Shown piece by piece: positions 13,919 to 21,783 of a stretch of 64,000 nt of DNA (positions within the stretch are counted from its first letter, which is position 1; each line of letters starts with the position of its first letter). The notes under the pieces are model-generated. The model worked only from the letters and a program-made list of their open reading frames with translations, was not told the DNA's origin and ran no database searches. Both the position numbers and the translations under genes were made by a program. Source of the stretch: a virus; IMG/VR virus record IMGVR_UViG_3300037493_005407, positions 1 through 64,000 of that record, one strand, 5' to 3'.

Positions 13919-14362
13919 TTACCTCGGTACGTAGTCCTCGAGTTTCCAGTACAACTTCACGGCGTCACTCACGTCTAGCTTTCTAAACGCGGCAAAGACC
14001 TCCTCGGATGTTGGTTTCTTTTGCTCTCTTTTGTTCCAGTGCAGAATAGCGGCTTCTTTCAGTGTGTAAGGCCCCGTAACATGACAGTCCTCACAGCGAA
14101 TCATCCGGTTAGGCCCAACCGGACGATTACCAATGATTTGCCCCTCTAGGAATTTGAGGTTGGTGCTGCCACAAAAGGGGCAAGGCAGCAACGTGTCCAA
14201 GTCGATGAAGTGTTCACAAGCGAGGTTAAACTCTCCGAATCTCCCCTTACGGAAAGCACACGTCGCCGAACCTATAGGTTGCTTTTCCTTGGCCGGGTCC
14301 CACGAAGGATGAAAGAGCTTGGCGTGTCTGCACCGAGTGCAGTACTTCTCAGTAGAGTTCAC
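13919..14362 (-). CDS. Zinc protein with Lar-like domain
   Basis: 147 aa, GTG start with GGAGG 6 bases upstream. An N-terminal Cys-rich part (YCTRCRHAKLFHPSW) is followed by LPCPFCGSTNL ... IRCEDCHVTGPYTLKEAAI, then LHWNKR. That is the signature of Lar restriction-alleviation proteins, which in prophages lessen type I restriction and enhance modification. The C-terminal 35 residues are helical. The Lar-like call rests on the motif; anti-restriction activity is inferred. Confidence 0.72.
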   Translation of the reverse strand: MNSTEKYCTRCRHAKLFHPSWDPAKEKQPIGSATCAFRKGRFGEFNLACEHFIDLDTLLPCPFCGSTNLKFLEGQIIGNRPVGPNRMIRCEDCHVTGPYTLKEAAILHWNKREQKKPTSEEVFAAFRKLDVSDAVKLYWKLEDYVPR

Positions 14363-14371
14363 TGTACCTCC

Positions 14372-14641
14372 CTATTTACAGAGCTGGTAGGCACCCGCAC
14401 CAGCAGCAAGACCACCCAACAACCCTCCCAGCAACTTGGCTGAAATGCCAATCCCTATCCCAATACCCAGGGGAATAAGGCAGGTGCCAACCCCCACACC
14501 CCAGCCGGAACCAATGATGCCGATTCCGATCCCCATGCCAGTCCCAATAATGCCGATACCGAGAATCCCCAACAGCTGGATTAACAGCTGTCCCGCGAGA
14601 TAACCGGCGAATGCTGATCCTAATATACCTAGTAGAAACAT
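14372..14641 (-). CDS. Gly/Ile-rich membrane protein
   Basis: 89 aa, AAGGAAGG before ATG. Almost wholly hydrophobic, with glycine-zipper repeats (GIGIIGTGMGIGIGIIGSGWGVGVG) indicating two or three tightly packed membrane helices. Holin-like or pore-forming function is possible but unproven. Confidence 0.7.
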   Translation of the reverse strand: MFLLGILGSAFAGYLAGQLLIQLLGILGIGIIGTGMGIGIGIIGSGWGVGVGTCLIPLGIGIGIGISAKLLGGLLGGLAAGAGAYQLCK

Positions 14642-14656
14642 TTTCTTTACCTTCCT

Positions 14657-14893
14657 TTACTTGAGTTCTTTGAGCCCATACGTCTCCACCCCCGCGTCTT
14701 CCTTGGTGCGGTACTGCATGGACCACACCTGTCCATGCCTACGAACCATTTCCTCACAGGCGCTGTTGAACGTCCCGTGAATCACCTCGAACCTCCCGGC
14801 GTAGGGTTGTCCGCACCCAAAGGTGAAGATCCAGTCACGGGTCTCTTCTGCGGTGGGCAGCTCGCCCTTGAGGTCATAAACATTACTTGGCAT
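14657..14893 (-). CDS. Conserved small phage protein
   Basis: 78 aa, AGGAGA before ATG. WIFTFGCGQPYAGRFEVIHG and MVRRHGQVWSMQYRT match a common phage miniprotein pattern (FTFG-G...Y...W-QY). Function unknown. Confidence 0.75.
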   Translation of the reverse strand: MPSNVYDLKGELPTAEETRDWIFTFGCGQPYAGRFEVIHGTFNSACEEMVRRHGQVWSMQYRTKEDAGVETYGLKELK

Positions 14894-15161
14894 TCATGTC
14901 TCCTATCTCTGTGGTTGTTTTCCCATACTTCCGTATGAGACCATCTGTTGTGGCGATTTCTATACGCAACTTTTCTTCGAGAACTGCGATCTTATGCGCC
15001 AGTCTCCTGTGTTCCGCTTTTCGAGCTCGGTTAGCAGACCATTCTATGACTGACCACATAGTGTTCTCCGCTATCTTATTTCGCCGATAGCTGCTGGCAC
15101 ACGAGGAACACATTATGCGGCGCGTATCAGGTATTTCTTCGGAGCAGACGGTGCATATCAT
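14883..15161 (-). CDS. Zinc-knuckle coiled-coil protein
   Basis: 92 aa, ATGA overlap. CTVCSEEIPDTRRIMCSSC near the N-terminus forms a four-Cys site, followed by a long basic coiled coil (HRRLAHKIAVLEEKLRIE). The next gene has the same architecture. Confidence 0.7.
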   Translation of the reverse strand: MICTVCSEEIPDTRRIMCSSCASSYRRNKIAENTMWSVIEWSANRARKAEHRRLAHKIAVLEEKLRIEIATTDGLIRKYGKTTTEIGDMNAK

Positions 15162-15520
15162 TGTTTACCTCGTAACTCTTCTGCGCTGCTTAATAACCTT
15201 TCTAGTCTGTCTGCGCGGCGCTTTTGCTTATCACACTCGTAGGTCAGAAGGTTGATTCGGTCTGACTGCCTTCGGTTCTCAGCCTTACGCGAGACCCTAG
15301 CAGCCCAAGCCAGCATCTCGTGCGTCGCATTTTCTTGGGTGCTTGTGCGGCCACGCATGTGGGCAAATGCCCGCTGGCACCGCTTGCACATTAAGGGCTG
15401 TTCTACCTTTCCTTTGATATCGTACTCCTTGGGTATCCAGTGGTCCCACACGGGCATGAACCCGGCGGCATCTTTGCAGATGCAGCACTTGTGGCAGTCC
15501 CTGAGGGGTTTATCATTCAT
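15158..15520 (-). CDS. Zinc-knuckle coiled-coil protein
   Basis: 120 aa, AGGAGG before ATG. CHKCCICKDAAGF ... VWDHWIPKEYD ... LMCKRCQRAF resembles an HNH-like zinc scaffold, but catalytic residues cannot be confirmed. The C-terminal helix EMLAWAARVSRKAENRRQSD parallels VIEWSANRARKAEHRRLAH of the neighbour, indicating a duplicated pair. Confidence 0.7.
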   Translation of the reverse strand: MNDKPLRDCHKCCICKDAAGFMPVWDHWIPKEYDIKGKVEQPLMCKRCQRAFAHMRGRTSTQENATHEMLAWAARVSRKAENRRQSDRINLLTYECDKQKRRADRLERLLSSAEELRGKQ

Positions 15521-15833
15521 GGCTCCTCCTAAAGAGTCCCAGCTTTAGGTTTGTTACTTTTTCTTTGAGCTCCTTAACCTGGGTCAAAAGCTCTTTAACC
15601 TTTGGGGTGTGTTTTGGAAGGCACGCTTTGATGAGGTCCTCTTCGTCATCGTCGCCATCCCCGCTGTCATTCCATTCAATTGCCTTTAACGCAGCAGCCA
15701 CGTCCCGTAGGTGATTCTTGAACGCCTGACGCAACAGGGGCGTTGTGCAGCCACTGTTCCCTCCGTCTAGGTCAATCTCTTCAGCTACGCGTTCAACCTT
15801 CAAGTAGGTGTAGTCGTAGGCACCTCCGCTCAT
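15513..15833 (-). CDS. Conserved phage protein (MSGGAYDY family)
   Basis: 106 aa, ATGA overlap. MSGGAYDYTYLKVERVAEEI and HLRDVAAALKAIEWNDSGD match a common uncharacterised phage family. C-terminal coiled coil. Function unknown. Confidence 0.75.
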   Translation of the reverse strand: MSGGAYDYTYLKVERVAEEIDLDGGNSGCTTPLLRQAFKNHLRDVAAALKAIEWNDSGDGDDDEEDLIKACLPKHTPKVKELLTQVKELKEKVTNLKLGLFRRSHE

Positions 15834-16141
15834 TGGTGAACCCCTATGATCTTGTCGATGCTTTCCACCGAGAGCTGCCTCTCGGCGTCCTCACTCTGTA
15901 AGCTGAGCTGGCACTCCTGCAACCATTCTGCCTCCTGGCAGAAGTCTGCATAGAGCTCCGCGTTGCGGATCTCGAGCTCGGCGTTGCCTTCCTTGAGCTC
16001 GTCGACGACCTTTTGCAGCGCAGCCACTTCCGCCTCCGCAGTGGAAGCCTCGTGCACCAGCCACCCATAGATGGTCAGGAGTCCTGCTGTGCACAGAGTG
16101 GTTAACCCGTAGCTGATAAGGTTCTCTTTACGGGTTCTCAC
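15830..16141 (-). CDS. Membrane-anchored coiled-coil protein
   Basis: 103 aa, GTG start overlapping the previous stop (GTGA). Membrane segment YGLTTLCTAGLLTIYGWLV (about 11-29), then an acidic coiled coil. One of several such proteins in this block (12564, 13083, 38499, 38960). Confidence 0.7.
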   Translation of the reverse strand: MRTRKENLISYGLTTLCTAGLLTIYGWLVHEASTAEAEVAALQKVVDELKEGNAELEIRNAELYADFCQEAEWLQECQLSLQSEDAERQLSVESIDKIIGVHQ

Positions 16142-16368
16142 TCCACCACCTCAAACTTGATATTCCCACCCCTCTCAAGCACACACTCAAACACCACCCC
16201 AGGAGACTCGTTACCATCCTTGTCGAGTTTGACTACGTTGTAGATTTTGGCTGCGGTGCAGTCCGGGTTACAGCCATGCCCATGGCTCCAACACCACAGA
16301 GCAGACTGCGTCGTTACATCCCGGATGGCGTTACGGGTTCCGGTGCGGTCGATGGTTACCTGCTTCAT
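16138..16368 (-). CDS. Small Cys/His protein
   Basis: 76 aa, AGGATGAAAG before ATG. WCWSHGHGCNPDC is a compact Cys/His cluster that could bind metal; the rest is beta-rich. Function unknown. Confidence 0.7.
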   Translation of the reverse strand: MKQVTIDRTGTRNAIRDVTTQSALWCWSHGHGCNPDCTAAKIYNVVKLDKDGNESPGVVFECVLERGGNIKFEVVE

Positions 16369-16375
16369 TTCACTT

Positions 16376-17050
16376 TCATCCTATCTCTTTTGCACGTGCC
16401 GCAACTTCTAGTTCTATATCCCGTTTGTGTATAACCTTAGCTCCGTATACGCATTGTTCTTCCCACACGTAATCAGTGTCGCGTATCATATACGTAGTAC
16501 CCCACCGAGCAGCGTACATAAAGCACCACACCCACATATGCTTTTCTCGTGGCCGGTGTAACGTAAAGTGCGCGCGGTCAGCTACCTGCTTAAAAAGATT
16601 CGGAGAACGGACGTTATAAGAATTAGTTAGCGTTAGTATTGCGGGTATTTTATTTGGGTGGGTATCCGTTGATATGAAACACCTACAAGATCTCGGGCTG
16701 TCCGGATTGTACATTTCTAAATATATTCCGTTATGCAGAAGGGTATCACCTATAGCAATTACGGATTTTTGTCTTTCGTCGCCTTTTAACGTACGTCTCG
16801 GAGAATATGCGCGCTCTCTCATTTCGGATGTATCCGGAGGTAGAGTAGGTTTATACGCCGTCACAGGTACCGTAAGCGCTACTGGCGCTTTTCCTATTGA
16901 ATCTCCAATGACCGAAAACTCGAATAGAATCTTTGTTTCGTCATACTCGCCCGTCTTTAAGTTCATGGGAACGCCGCGTGTGTTTAGCTCAATAGCCATC
17001 TCCAGTTCGCTCTTACCCATAAATTCTGCAAACTCTGCTATCTTTTTCAT
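16376..17050 (-). CDS. Hypothetical 224-aa protein
   Basis: 224 aa, ATGA overlap with the AcrVA2-like gene upstream, so co-translated with it. N-terminal helix, then a Pro-rich beta region (VPVTAYKPTLPPDTSE), and a Trp/Cys-rich C-terminal part (EKHMWVWCFMYAARWGTT). Not recognised. Partner role for the upstream gene is possible. Confidence 0.7.
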   Translation of the reverse strand: MKKIAEFAEFMGKSELEMAIELNTRGVPMNLKTGEYDETKILFEFSVIGDSIGKAPVALTVPVTAYKPTLPPDTSEMRERAYSPRRTLKGDERQKSVIAIGDTLLHNGIYLEMYNPDSPRSCRCFISTDTHPNKIPAILTLTNSYNVRSPNLFKQVADRAHFTLHRPREKHMWVWCFMYAARWGTTYMIRDTDYVWEEQCVYGAKVIHKRDIELEVAARAKEIG

Positions 17051-18375
17051 TTCACAATAGCCCTCTTCTCTGTGATAGGTGCGGCTTCAGGTCCGCGCCA
17101 ATGCGGCTGAATCCAAATGTGTTTTCGATCGAGATGCCCGACACCACACGCCTGGTTTCTCCAGTGACCACCTACGAGCGTGCGCACTTTCATCTTCCAG
17201 GAGCGTCCTTCTTCGTCGGTTCCTTCCGCGGCAGTATCACCCCGTTTGATGGTGTAGTTTCCGCCAAGGACAATAACGGGCCGGGGAGTGAAGTCACGAA
17301 GACGGTCTTTCAGCTTTTCTCGCTTACCGCCGGTAGCGTCGAGCATCCGCTTACGGAGTGCGTCGTACTCGGGGTTGGCATCTCGGAGTACTGCATCGAC
17401 TTCGGAGTTGGTGATGTACAAAACGGTGTTCATCAGAAACTCGAACACCTCTTTGGCGGACTTCAAAACCTCAGGAGGAGTCTGACGCGTATCTACGTGA
17501 TCAAACGTCCCCGTATACGTTCCACCACTAATCAGCGGAACCGTATACTCAAAATGCGCTTTTCCTTTCATTACGTCGATTGAGAAATCCACGCACTCAT
17601 CTACGCTCTTGTCGTCGAAGAGGGGCATGTAGTAATGGAAGATTTGGGCCGCGCCTATAGTGGAAGTTCTGCTGTCATCGCACACCACCACCATGCGCCA
17701 CATGCGCATATCTTGGGGATTAGGATCTTCGATGATGTATGCGCCGTTAACGCTAAGGCCCCCTAAAGTTACGGGGTCTGCGTCGCTTAGCCCAATGTTA
17801 ACGATGTTCATAGTGAACATCCCAGGAGGAAACGAGACGTAGACACCCGGGTGGGGCAGCTTGAGTTGGTCAGCTTTGAATTTCTTGAGATGCGTAATAC
17901 GGAGACCCTCTGCTAGCTTGGGGCTCACAACGTACGTTTTCTTGCCCTCGTTTTCCCATTCGAGATGCGCGAACAGCGCGATAAACTGGAGCATTACGTT
18001 ATTGGCGATGTACATACGGACAGCCTTATCCGTGTTTCCGTCTTCGTCTACGAATCCCCCCAGCATGCAAAACGTGCGTACGTAAGCTTCACGTAACGCC
18101 TTGAACTCATTGGTGCTGCACAGCATGTTGAAAGAGTGGGCATACGCGAACGCGTACATCAGGTGCTTCAGAGGGGTTCTTGCAGTAGCAGCCAACTGCT
18201 CTAAATTCTTTTTGCCTACGTAATTGGGTACAACGTGCTCCAAGTAACGCGCTAGGAGCTCGTAGAATGTAATCGACGGGTCAGACCTTTTCTGTGAGTC
18301 CCAGTACGCGTCGTACTTGGATAACCCCCGCATGAACTCGTTCAGTTGTTCTGGGTGTATGTTCTTAGGTATCAC
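17047..18375 (-). CDS. AcrVA2-like protein
   Basis: 442 aa. GTG 18375 is chosen: GGAGGA lies 7 bases upstream and GTGA overlaps the previous stop. The central LKLPHPGVYVSFPPG segment and the C-terminal GGHWRNQACGVG...HIWIQPHWRG resemble the matching parts of AcrVA2, an anti-CRISPR that destroys Cas12a mRNA during translation. The protein is longer than the Moraxella prototype (322 aa), mainly at the N-terminus. AcrVA2-like proteins occur widely in phages whose hosts lack Cas12a, so the target may differ. Assigned from remembered family features, not a search. Confidence 0.55.
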   Translation of the reverse strand: MIPKNIHPEQLNEFMRGLSKYDAYWDSQKRSDPSITFYELLARYLEHVVPNYVGKKNLEQLAATARTPLKHLMYAFAYAHSFNMLCSTNEFKALREAYVRTFCMLGGFVDEDGNTDKAVRMYIANNVMLQFIALFAHLEWENEGKKTYVVSPKLAEGLRITHLKKFKADQLKLPHPGVYVSFPPGMFTMNIVNIGLSDADPVTLGGLSVNGAYIIEDPNPQDMRMWRMVVVCDDSRTSTIGAAQIFHYYMPLFDDKSVDECVDFSIDVMKGKAHFEYTVPLISGGTYTGTFDHVDTRQTPPEVLKSAKEVFEFLMNTVLYITNSEVDAVLRDANPEYDALRKRMLDATGGKREKLKDRLRDFTPRPVIVLGGNYTIKRGDTAAEGTDEEGRSWKMKVRTLVGGHWRNQACGVGHLDRKHIWIQPHWRGPEAAPITEKRAIVK

Positions 18376-18614
18376 GTACTCTCCTCCACGAGCAGCTTCC
18401 ACAGCTCGTTGATCTCCTCACGGTTACGGGCCTCATATTCCTCTTCTCTCCGCAAACGTTCCCGTGCCTCATCGAGCTCACGCTTGGCCTTTTCAAAATA
18501 CCGCTCGCACTCTTCGACTCCCTTCTTGTAAACGAATAGGTCGTGGACTACCTCCTTACGGAAGTCCCGTTTAGCGTCGTAGTCCTCCAGGATGCTGGCT
18601 TTACTCCTCTGCAT
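18372..18614 (-). CDS. Coiled-coil protein
   Basis: 80 aa, ATG with GAGAGAAGG upstream. Nearly all charged coiled coil (EECERYFEKAKRELDEARER...). It is directly coupled to the AcrVA2-like gene. Function unknown. Confidence 0.7.
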   Translation of the reverse strand: MQRSKASILEDYDAKRDFRKEVVHDLFVYKKGVEECERYFEKAKRELDEARERLRREEEYEARNREEINELWKLLVEEST

Positions 18615-18750
18615 AAACCTTCTCTCCTCGATATACTGACCGTGTGATTTCCCGGTACGCGTGGGGCTCCATAAAGAAGGAGTACTCAAGGGCGGTTAAG
18701 AACCCTTTTTCATCTGCTAGCACGCGGTCGTTTTCATACGCCGATTTCAT
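18601..18750 (-). CDS. GF-TA family miniprotein 1
   Basis: 49 aa, ATG 18750 with GTGAGGTG upstream. Core EKGFLTALEYSFFMEP followed by the second segment REITRSVYRGEK. First member at the downstream end of the miniprotein operon described at 18601-31411. Confidence 0.7.
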   Translation of the reverse strand: MKSAYENDRVLADEKGFLTALEYSFFMEPHAYREITRSVYRGEKVYAEE

Positions 18751-18757
18751 TAACACC

Positions 18758-19054
18758 TCACGACTTGTTAACATAGTCCGGAACTTTTCCGCACACCTTA
18801 TACCAACGAAGCATGTCATATGATGTTGCTAACGTTGGTTCTACGTGGTGTTGTTTGAGGATCACTTCGTACAGCACGCAGCCGCACGCGAACGCATTGG
18901 GTGGATACTGGTCAGTCGCCGCGGCTGCCACTGTACGGAAACCTGCTTCGCGCACCTCGCCCCCGAAGGCGCTCGATGAGAAGAAGCCTTCCTGCAAGTC
19001 GTTGACGAACTCCGAGACCCGCTCGTATTGCGTCAACCTTCGTTTATTGGGCAT
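18758..19054 (-). CDS. GF-TA family miniprotein 2
   Basis: 98 aa. Core EAGFRTVAAAATDQYP at residues about 36-51, then ACGCVLYEVILKQHH. The N-terminal extension is longer than usual, with a second Phe-Gly segment (EGFFSSSAFGG). Weak ribosome site (AGGAT). Confidence 0.65.
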   Translation of the reverse strand: MPNKRRLTQYERVSEFVNDLQEGFFSSSAFGGEVREAGFRTVAAAATDQYPPNAFACGCVLYEVILKQHHVEPTLATSYDMLRWYKVCGKVPDYVNKS

Positions 19055-19080
19055 GTGGGGATCCTAGTAAGGCGGACAGG

Positions 19081-19293
19081 TCAGTCGTCTACGCTCTCAA
19101 CCTCGACCTTAACGGCCGACTGGAGCTCGTGCTCGCTGAGGTCTTCGAAGACACTCGCCAGCACGTCGGTGAGGATGCTGGGGTCGTCGATATAGACCTG
19201 GCGGTCGACGTCAGCGATCTTCGATGGAACTTCGGTCTCGTAGTCTTCCGGGGTCACATCGTACGTAACGTTGATCTTCAATCTCAGCTTCAT
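19081..19293 (-). CDS. Hypothetical acidic protein
   Basis: 70 aa, ATGA overlap with the metalloprotease-like gene. Alternating beta strands (LRLKINVTYDVT; AVKVEVESVDD) around an acidic helix. Not a GF-TA member. Confidence 0.65.
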   Translation of the reverse strand: MKLRLKINVTYDVTPEDYETEVPSKIADVDRQVYIDDPSILTDVLASVFEDLSEHELQSAVKVEVESVDD

Positions 19294-19886
19294 AACTTTG
19301 CCTCCGCCAGCACTCGGTGGTGCTCTGTGATGGTCATGTGTGGGTAATTCTCTGTTAATAACAGATGCCCCACCTCATGTAACACAAGCGCCCGGGAACG
19401 TCCAAGGTCTTTAGGGCACCACTCGATAGCTATCTTCATACCTGACTGGTATCCCCCGATTTTTGTGTTAGGCCGATGTTGATCCTGTAACGCAGAGAAC
19501 GGATTAAGCTCGACGTAGTAGTAGATATCTCCCACGTGATGGTTGATAGCGATCTGTGGATGCGCATCGAGGGCGGCATCTGCCAATAACGCAAAACTTC
19601 CGACGTACATCGCAAACTCCCGCATGTCTCTGGTTCCCCGGTCGTAGGCGTAATGGCACAAGACTTCGTGCCTCTTGCCGCGGTACAGCACCCGCCGTTC
19701 ACGTCGCCATGCCTCCCAGATGAGCATCGCTGGGATGGCCGCGAACACTGCCACCATCGCCGCAGTCACACCCCTGGCAGCAGCTGCTCCGCAGAACGAA
19801 TACAGCCAGCTGCCTCCGATGATGACTAGAACGATAGCCAAACTGGGGAGAAAGAACCTGAGGATTGCGCGAGTACGTGCGGTCAT
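19290..19886 (-). CDS. Membrane protein with HExxH metalloprotease motif
   Basis: 198 aa, AGGAGG before ATG. Two N-terminal membrane helices (about 8-30 and 38-58), then a cytoplasmic domain with VLHEVGHLLLTENY near residue 168. HEVGH is the zincin signature, and a Glu/His follows within 25 residues (TITEHHRVLAEA). A phage-encoded membrane zinc peptidase is plausible; substrate unknown. Confidence 0.65.
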   Translation of the reverse strand: MTARTRAILRFFLPSLAIVLVIIGGSWLYSFCGAAAARGVTAAMVAVFAAIPAMLIWEAWRRERRVLYRGKRHEVLCHYAYDRGTRDMREFAMYVGSFALLADAALDAHPQIAINHHVGDIYYYVELNPFSALQDQHRPNTKIGGYQSGMKIAIEWCPKDLGRSRALVLHEVGHLLLTENYPHMTITEHHRVLAEAKL

Positions 19887-19894
19887 TGAACCTC

Positions 19895-20113
19895 CTACTT
19901 GATCAACATGTTGTCCGTCAGATCCGACTGTGGGGGCATCTTTCGCCCCTCACCGAAGTTTACAGTGACTCGAGCGCCACATTGCTTGCACTCAAACGTG
20001 TCACCGCTCCAGGAGATTCCGCACAGGTTATGGACTTCTTGGCCGGTCTTGTGACAGACCATGAACACGCCGCAGCGAGCGCACACAGGAACTTCGAGCT
20101 TGTTGATTGTCAT
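19895..20113 (-). CDS. Small zinc-ribbon protein
   Basis: 72 aa, ATG 20113 overlapping the upstream gene. CARCGVFMVCHKTG and FECKQCGARVTVNFG form a classic ribbon. Probably regulatory or adaptor. Confidence 0.7.
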   Translation of the reverse strand: MTINKLEVPVCARCGVFMVCHKTGQEVHNLCGISWSGDTFECKQCGARVTVNFGEGRKMPPQSDLTDNMLIK

Positions 20114-20406
20114 GGGAATAGGTCCTCTATCCAGCCGGGTAGTCTCTCTCCCGGGCATCCTCGGTATACATTTTTTAACGACACCTTTAGACTCTGCATC
20201 GTATGCGTCATCTGAACATGCACTCCGTACCAATCGAAAAGCCAGCTGCAGATAACCTCCCCAATCTGATAGATGTTATTTGCGTTATGCATTTGGTCGC
20301 GGGAAACCAAACCAAAGCCGAGGAGCTCACAATTTCCTAAGTAGTTCGTGAGTTCTCCACGCATAGCCTTTAGCCTAGTTTCTTCGATAACGTTAGAAAT
20401 GCGCAC
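20110..20406 (-). CDS. Hypothetical protein, possible diverged GF-TA member
   Basis: 98 aa, GTG start with AGGAT upstream. ELLGFGLVSRDQMHNANN is reminiscent of the family core but lacks the T-A step. The C-terminal segment CSWLFDWYGVHVQMTHTMQSL is amphipathic. Confidence 0.6.
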   Translation of the reverse strand: MRISNVIEETRLKAMRGELTNYLGNCELLGFGLVSRDQMHNANNIYQIGEVICSWLFDWYGVHVQMTHTMQSLKVSLKNVYRGCPGERLPGWIEDLFP

Positions 20407-21046
20407 GTCGGATCCTATCTTCCACGCCGAGAAACATTAGGTCCTCCAAGACACATGGATCAAACGTCAGATCGAAGCGTTTCTCCTTAAAGAGGGGTAG
20501 GCAGTGTGTAACGAAGTATTCGCGGACGGTGTGGTTGGTATAGTCCGAGCTGATCGCAACGCCAATCGCTGATACGGTGTCCCAGTTGATGCGGCTGAGT
20601 CCGTACCAGATTTTGGCGTCAGGAATATGCCGCTGCTTATTCCCTTTTCGGGTGTAGAACTCCTCGACATTATCCCCGCGTCCCCGTCCTTTTGATAAGT
20701 AGACTTCTACGCCGTTATTCATAATCTGTCGAAACGACGTTACGTCCTTATTAGGTGCGAGCCACCGGTAACTCTGTACGCCTTTGACGTGGTTTACCCA
20801 GTTGCCACAATGGCACTTGCGATTTAGGCCCTCTTTGAGCTCTTCGAACTCAAGGTAATCTGAGTGCTCGTCCACGTTGATGAGCATGGTGGGTTGGTTC
20901 TGATTGACATGTTCAACCAGGTCTTCGTGACTTTCCACTAACACCGGCCGGCTGTAATGATTTCGGACTTTGTAGAAAAACTTGACGAGATCTGCCGGCG
21001 GTTTGGTGTTGAAGAAGTCGAGGTCAACGGATAGGTACGTCGACAT
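20393..21046 (-). CDS. UPF0489/arginase-fold-like protein
   Basis: 217 aa. YLSVDLDFF at the N-terminus and MLINVDEHSDYLEF near residue 55 resemble the metal-binding motifs (DxDxF and NVDxHxD) of UPF0489/arginase-deacetylase-like proteins. A CHCGNWVNH segment adds Cys/His. Hydrolase activity is possible; substrate unknown. Assignment is from motif recollection. Confidence 0.5.
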   Translation of the reverse strand: MSTYLSVDLDFFNTKPPADLVKFFYKVRNHYSRPVLVESHEDLVEHVNQNQPTMLINVDEHSDYLEFEELKEGLNRKCHCGNWVNHVKGVQSYRWLAPNKDVTSFRQIMNNGVEVYLSKGRGRGDNVEEFYTRKGNKQRHIPDAKIWYGLSRINWDTVSAIGVAISSDYTNHTVREYFVTHCLPLFKEKRFDLTFDPCVLEDLMFLGVEDRIRRAHF

Positions 21047-21185
21047 TTACTACCTTTCTCTCTAGTTGGATACTGTCGAAGATGCACAGGATGGCGGCAT
21101 CTCCTAGGACACCGCGGTCATTTGCGTAGTTCCAGGCGGTTTGGAATCCGATCATCGTGACGTTAGGTAAGTAGGACAGGGGCAT
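21024..21185 (-). CDS. GF-TA family miniprotein 3
   Basis: 53 aa from ATG 21185, which lies inside the 3' end of thyX. Core MIGFQTAWNYANDRGV and second segment ILCIFDSIQLERK. Close to the family consensus. Confidence 0.65.
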   Translation of the reverse strand: MPLSYLPNVTMIGFQTAWNYANDRGVLGDAAILCIFDSIQLERKVVNVDVPIR

Positions 21186-21783
21186 GCAGAACCACGATGT
21201 CCTCGTACAGGACGCGGTGACTCTCGGGTAGGCAGCGCCACATATCCTGTGCCAGGCGCTGGTATTCGAGGAGTGCATCCTTAGCGAGGCGCGTGTTGAA
21301 CAGGTTGCGCAGCGACCGCGCGTTGATAGTGACGTGAAGCTGCGTCAGCATCGAATCGGGGATGGCGTATTTTGCTACGTCGTTGGGAATTTTCTCCTGT
21401 ACCAACTCGCAAAGAGATTCCATCTGGCACTTGGACGCCATGTCTACCATCGCGTTTCCGGTGTGGTAATACAGCGCCTCAACGTCTACTTTCTTAGAAA
21501 GCAGTTTCTTGAGAGTGAAGCGAGAGCTGCGAACGCTCAGCGTCGCGATGCGGGTGCGGGCGAACTCCTGCAGGCAGGCCCGGGAGAGCTCGACCTCGAA
21601 GGTGTAGACGACGTGCTCGAGGACGCTGGTGTGGCCGCTCGAGATGCAGTGGCGCAGTAGCTTGGCGTCGTTTGGTCCGAGTATGTCCTTTACCGAGTCG
21701 TACTTATCCGCGGAGTCCTTACAGATGCGTGCAGCCTCCACGGCCGAAGTGATATCCGTGTGTCTTAGAAGCTTTGCTGACAT
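21163..21783 (-). CDS. thyX: Flavin-dependent thymidylate synthase ThyX
   Basis: 206 aa. Makes dTMP from dUMP using FAD, NADPH and methylene-tetrahydrofolate. GHTSVLEH (50-57) and RTRIATLSVRSSRF (76-89) correspond to the family signature RHRxxSxNxxSxRY in modified form, and TINARSLRNLFNTRLAKDALLE to the conserved C-terminal helix region. Length is typical of phage ThyX. Ribosome site GAGGA. It starts inside the upstream miniprotein gene and is embedded in the miniprotein operon, so it would be co-expressed with it. Confidence 0.9.
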   Translation of the reverse strand: MSAKLLRHTDITSAVEAARICKDSADKYDSVKDILGPNDAKLLRHCISSGHTSVLEHVVYTFEVELSRACLQEFARTRIATLSVRSSRFTLKKLLSKKVDVEALYYHTGNAMVDMASKCQMESLCELVQEKIPNDVAKYAIPDSMLTQLHVTINARSLRNLFNTRLAKDALLEYQRLAQDMWRCLPESHRVLYEDIVVLHAPVLLT

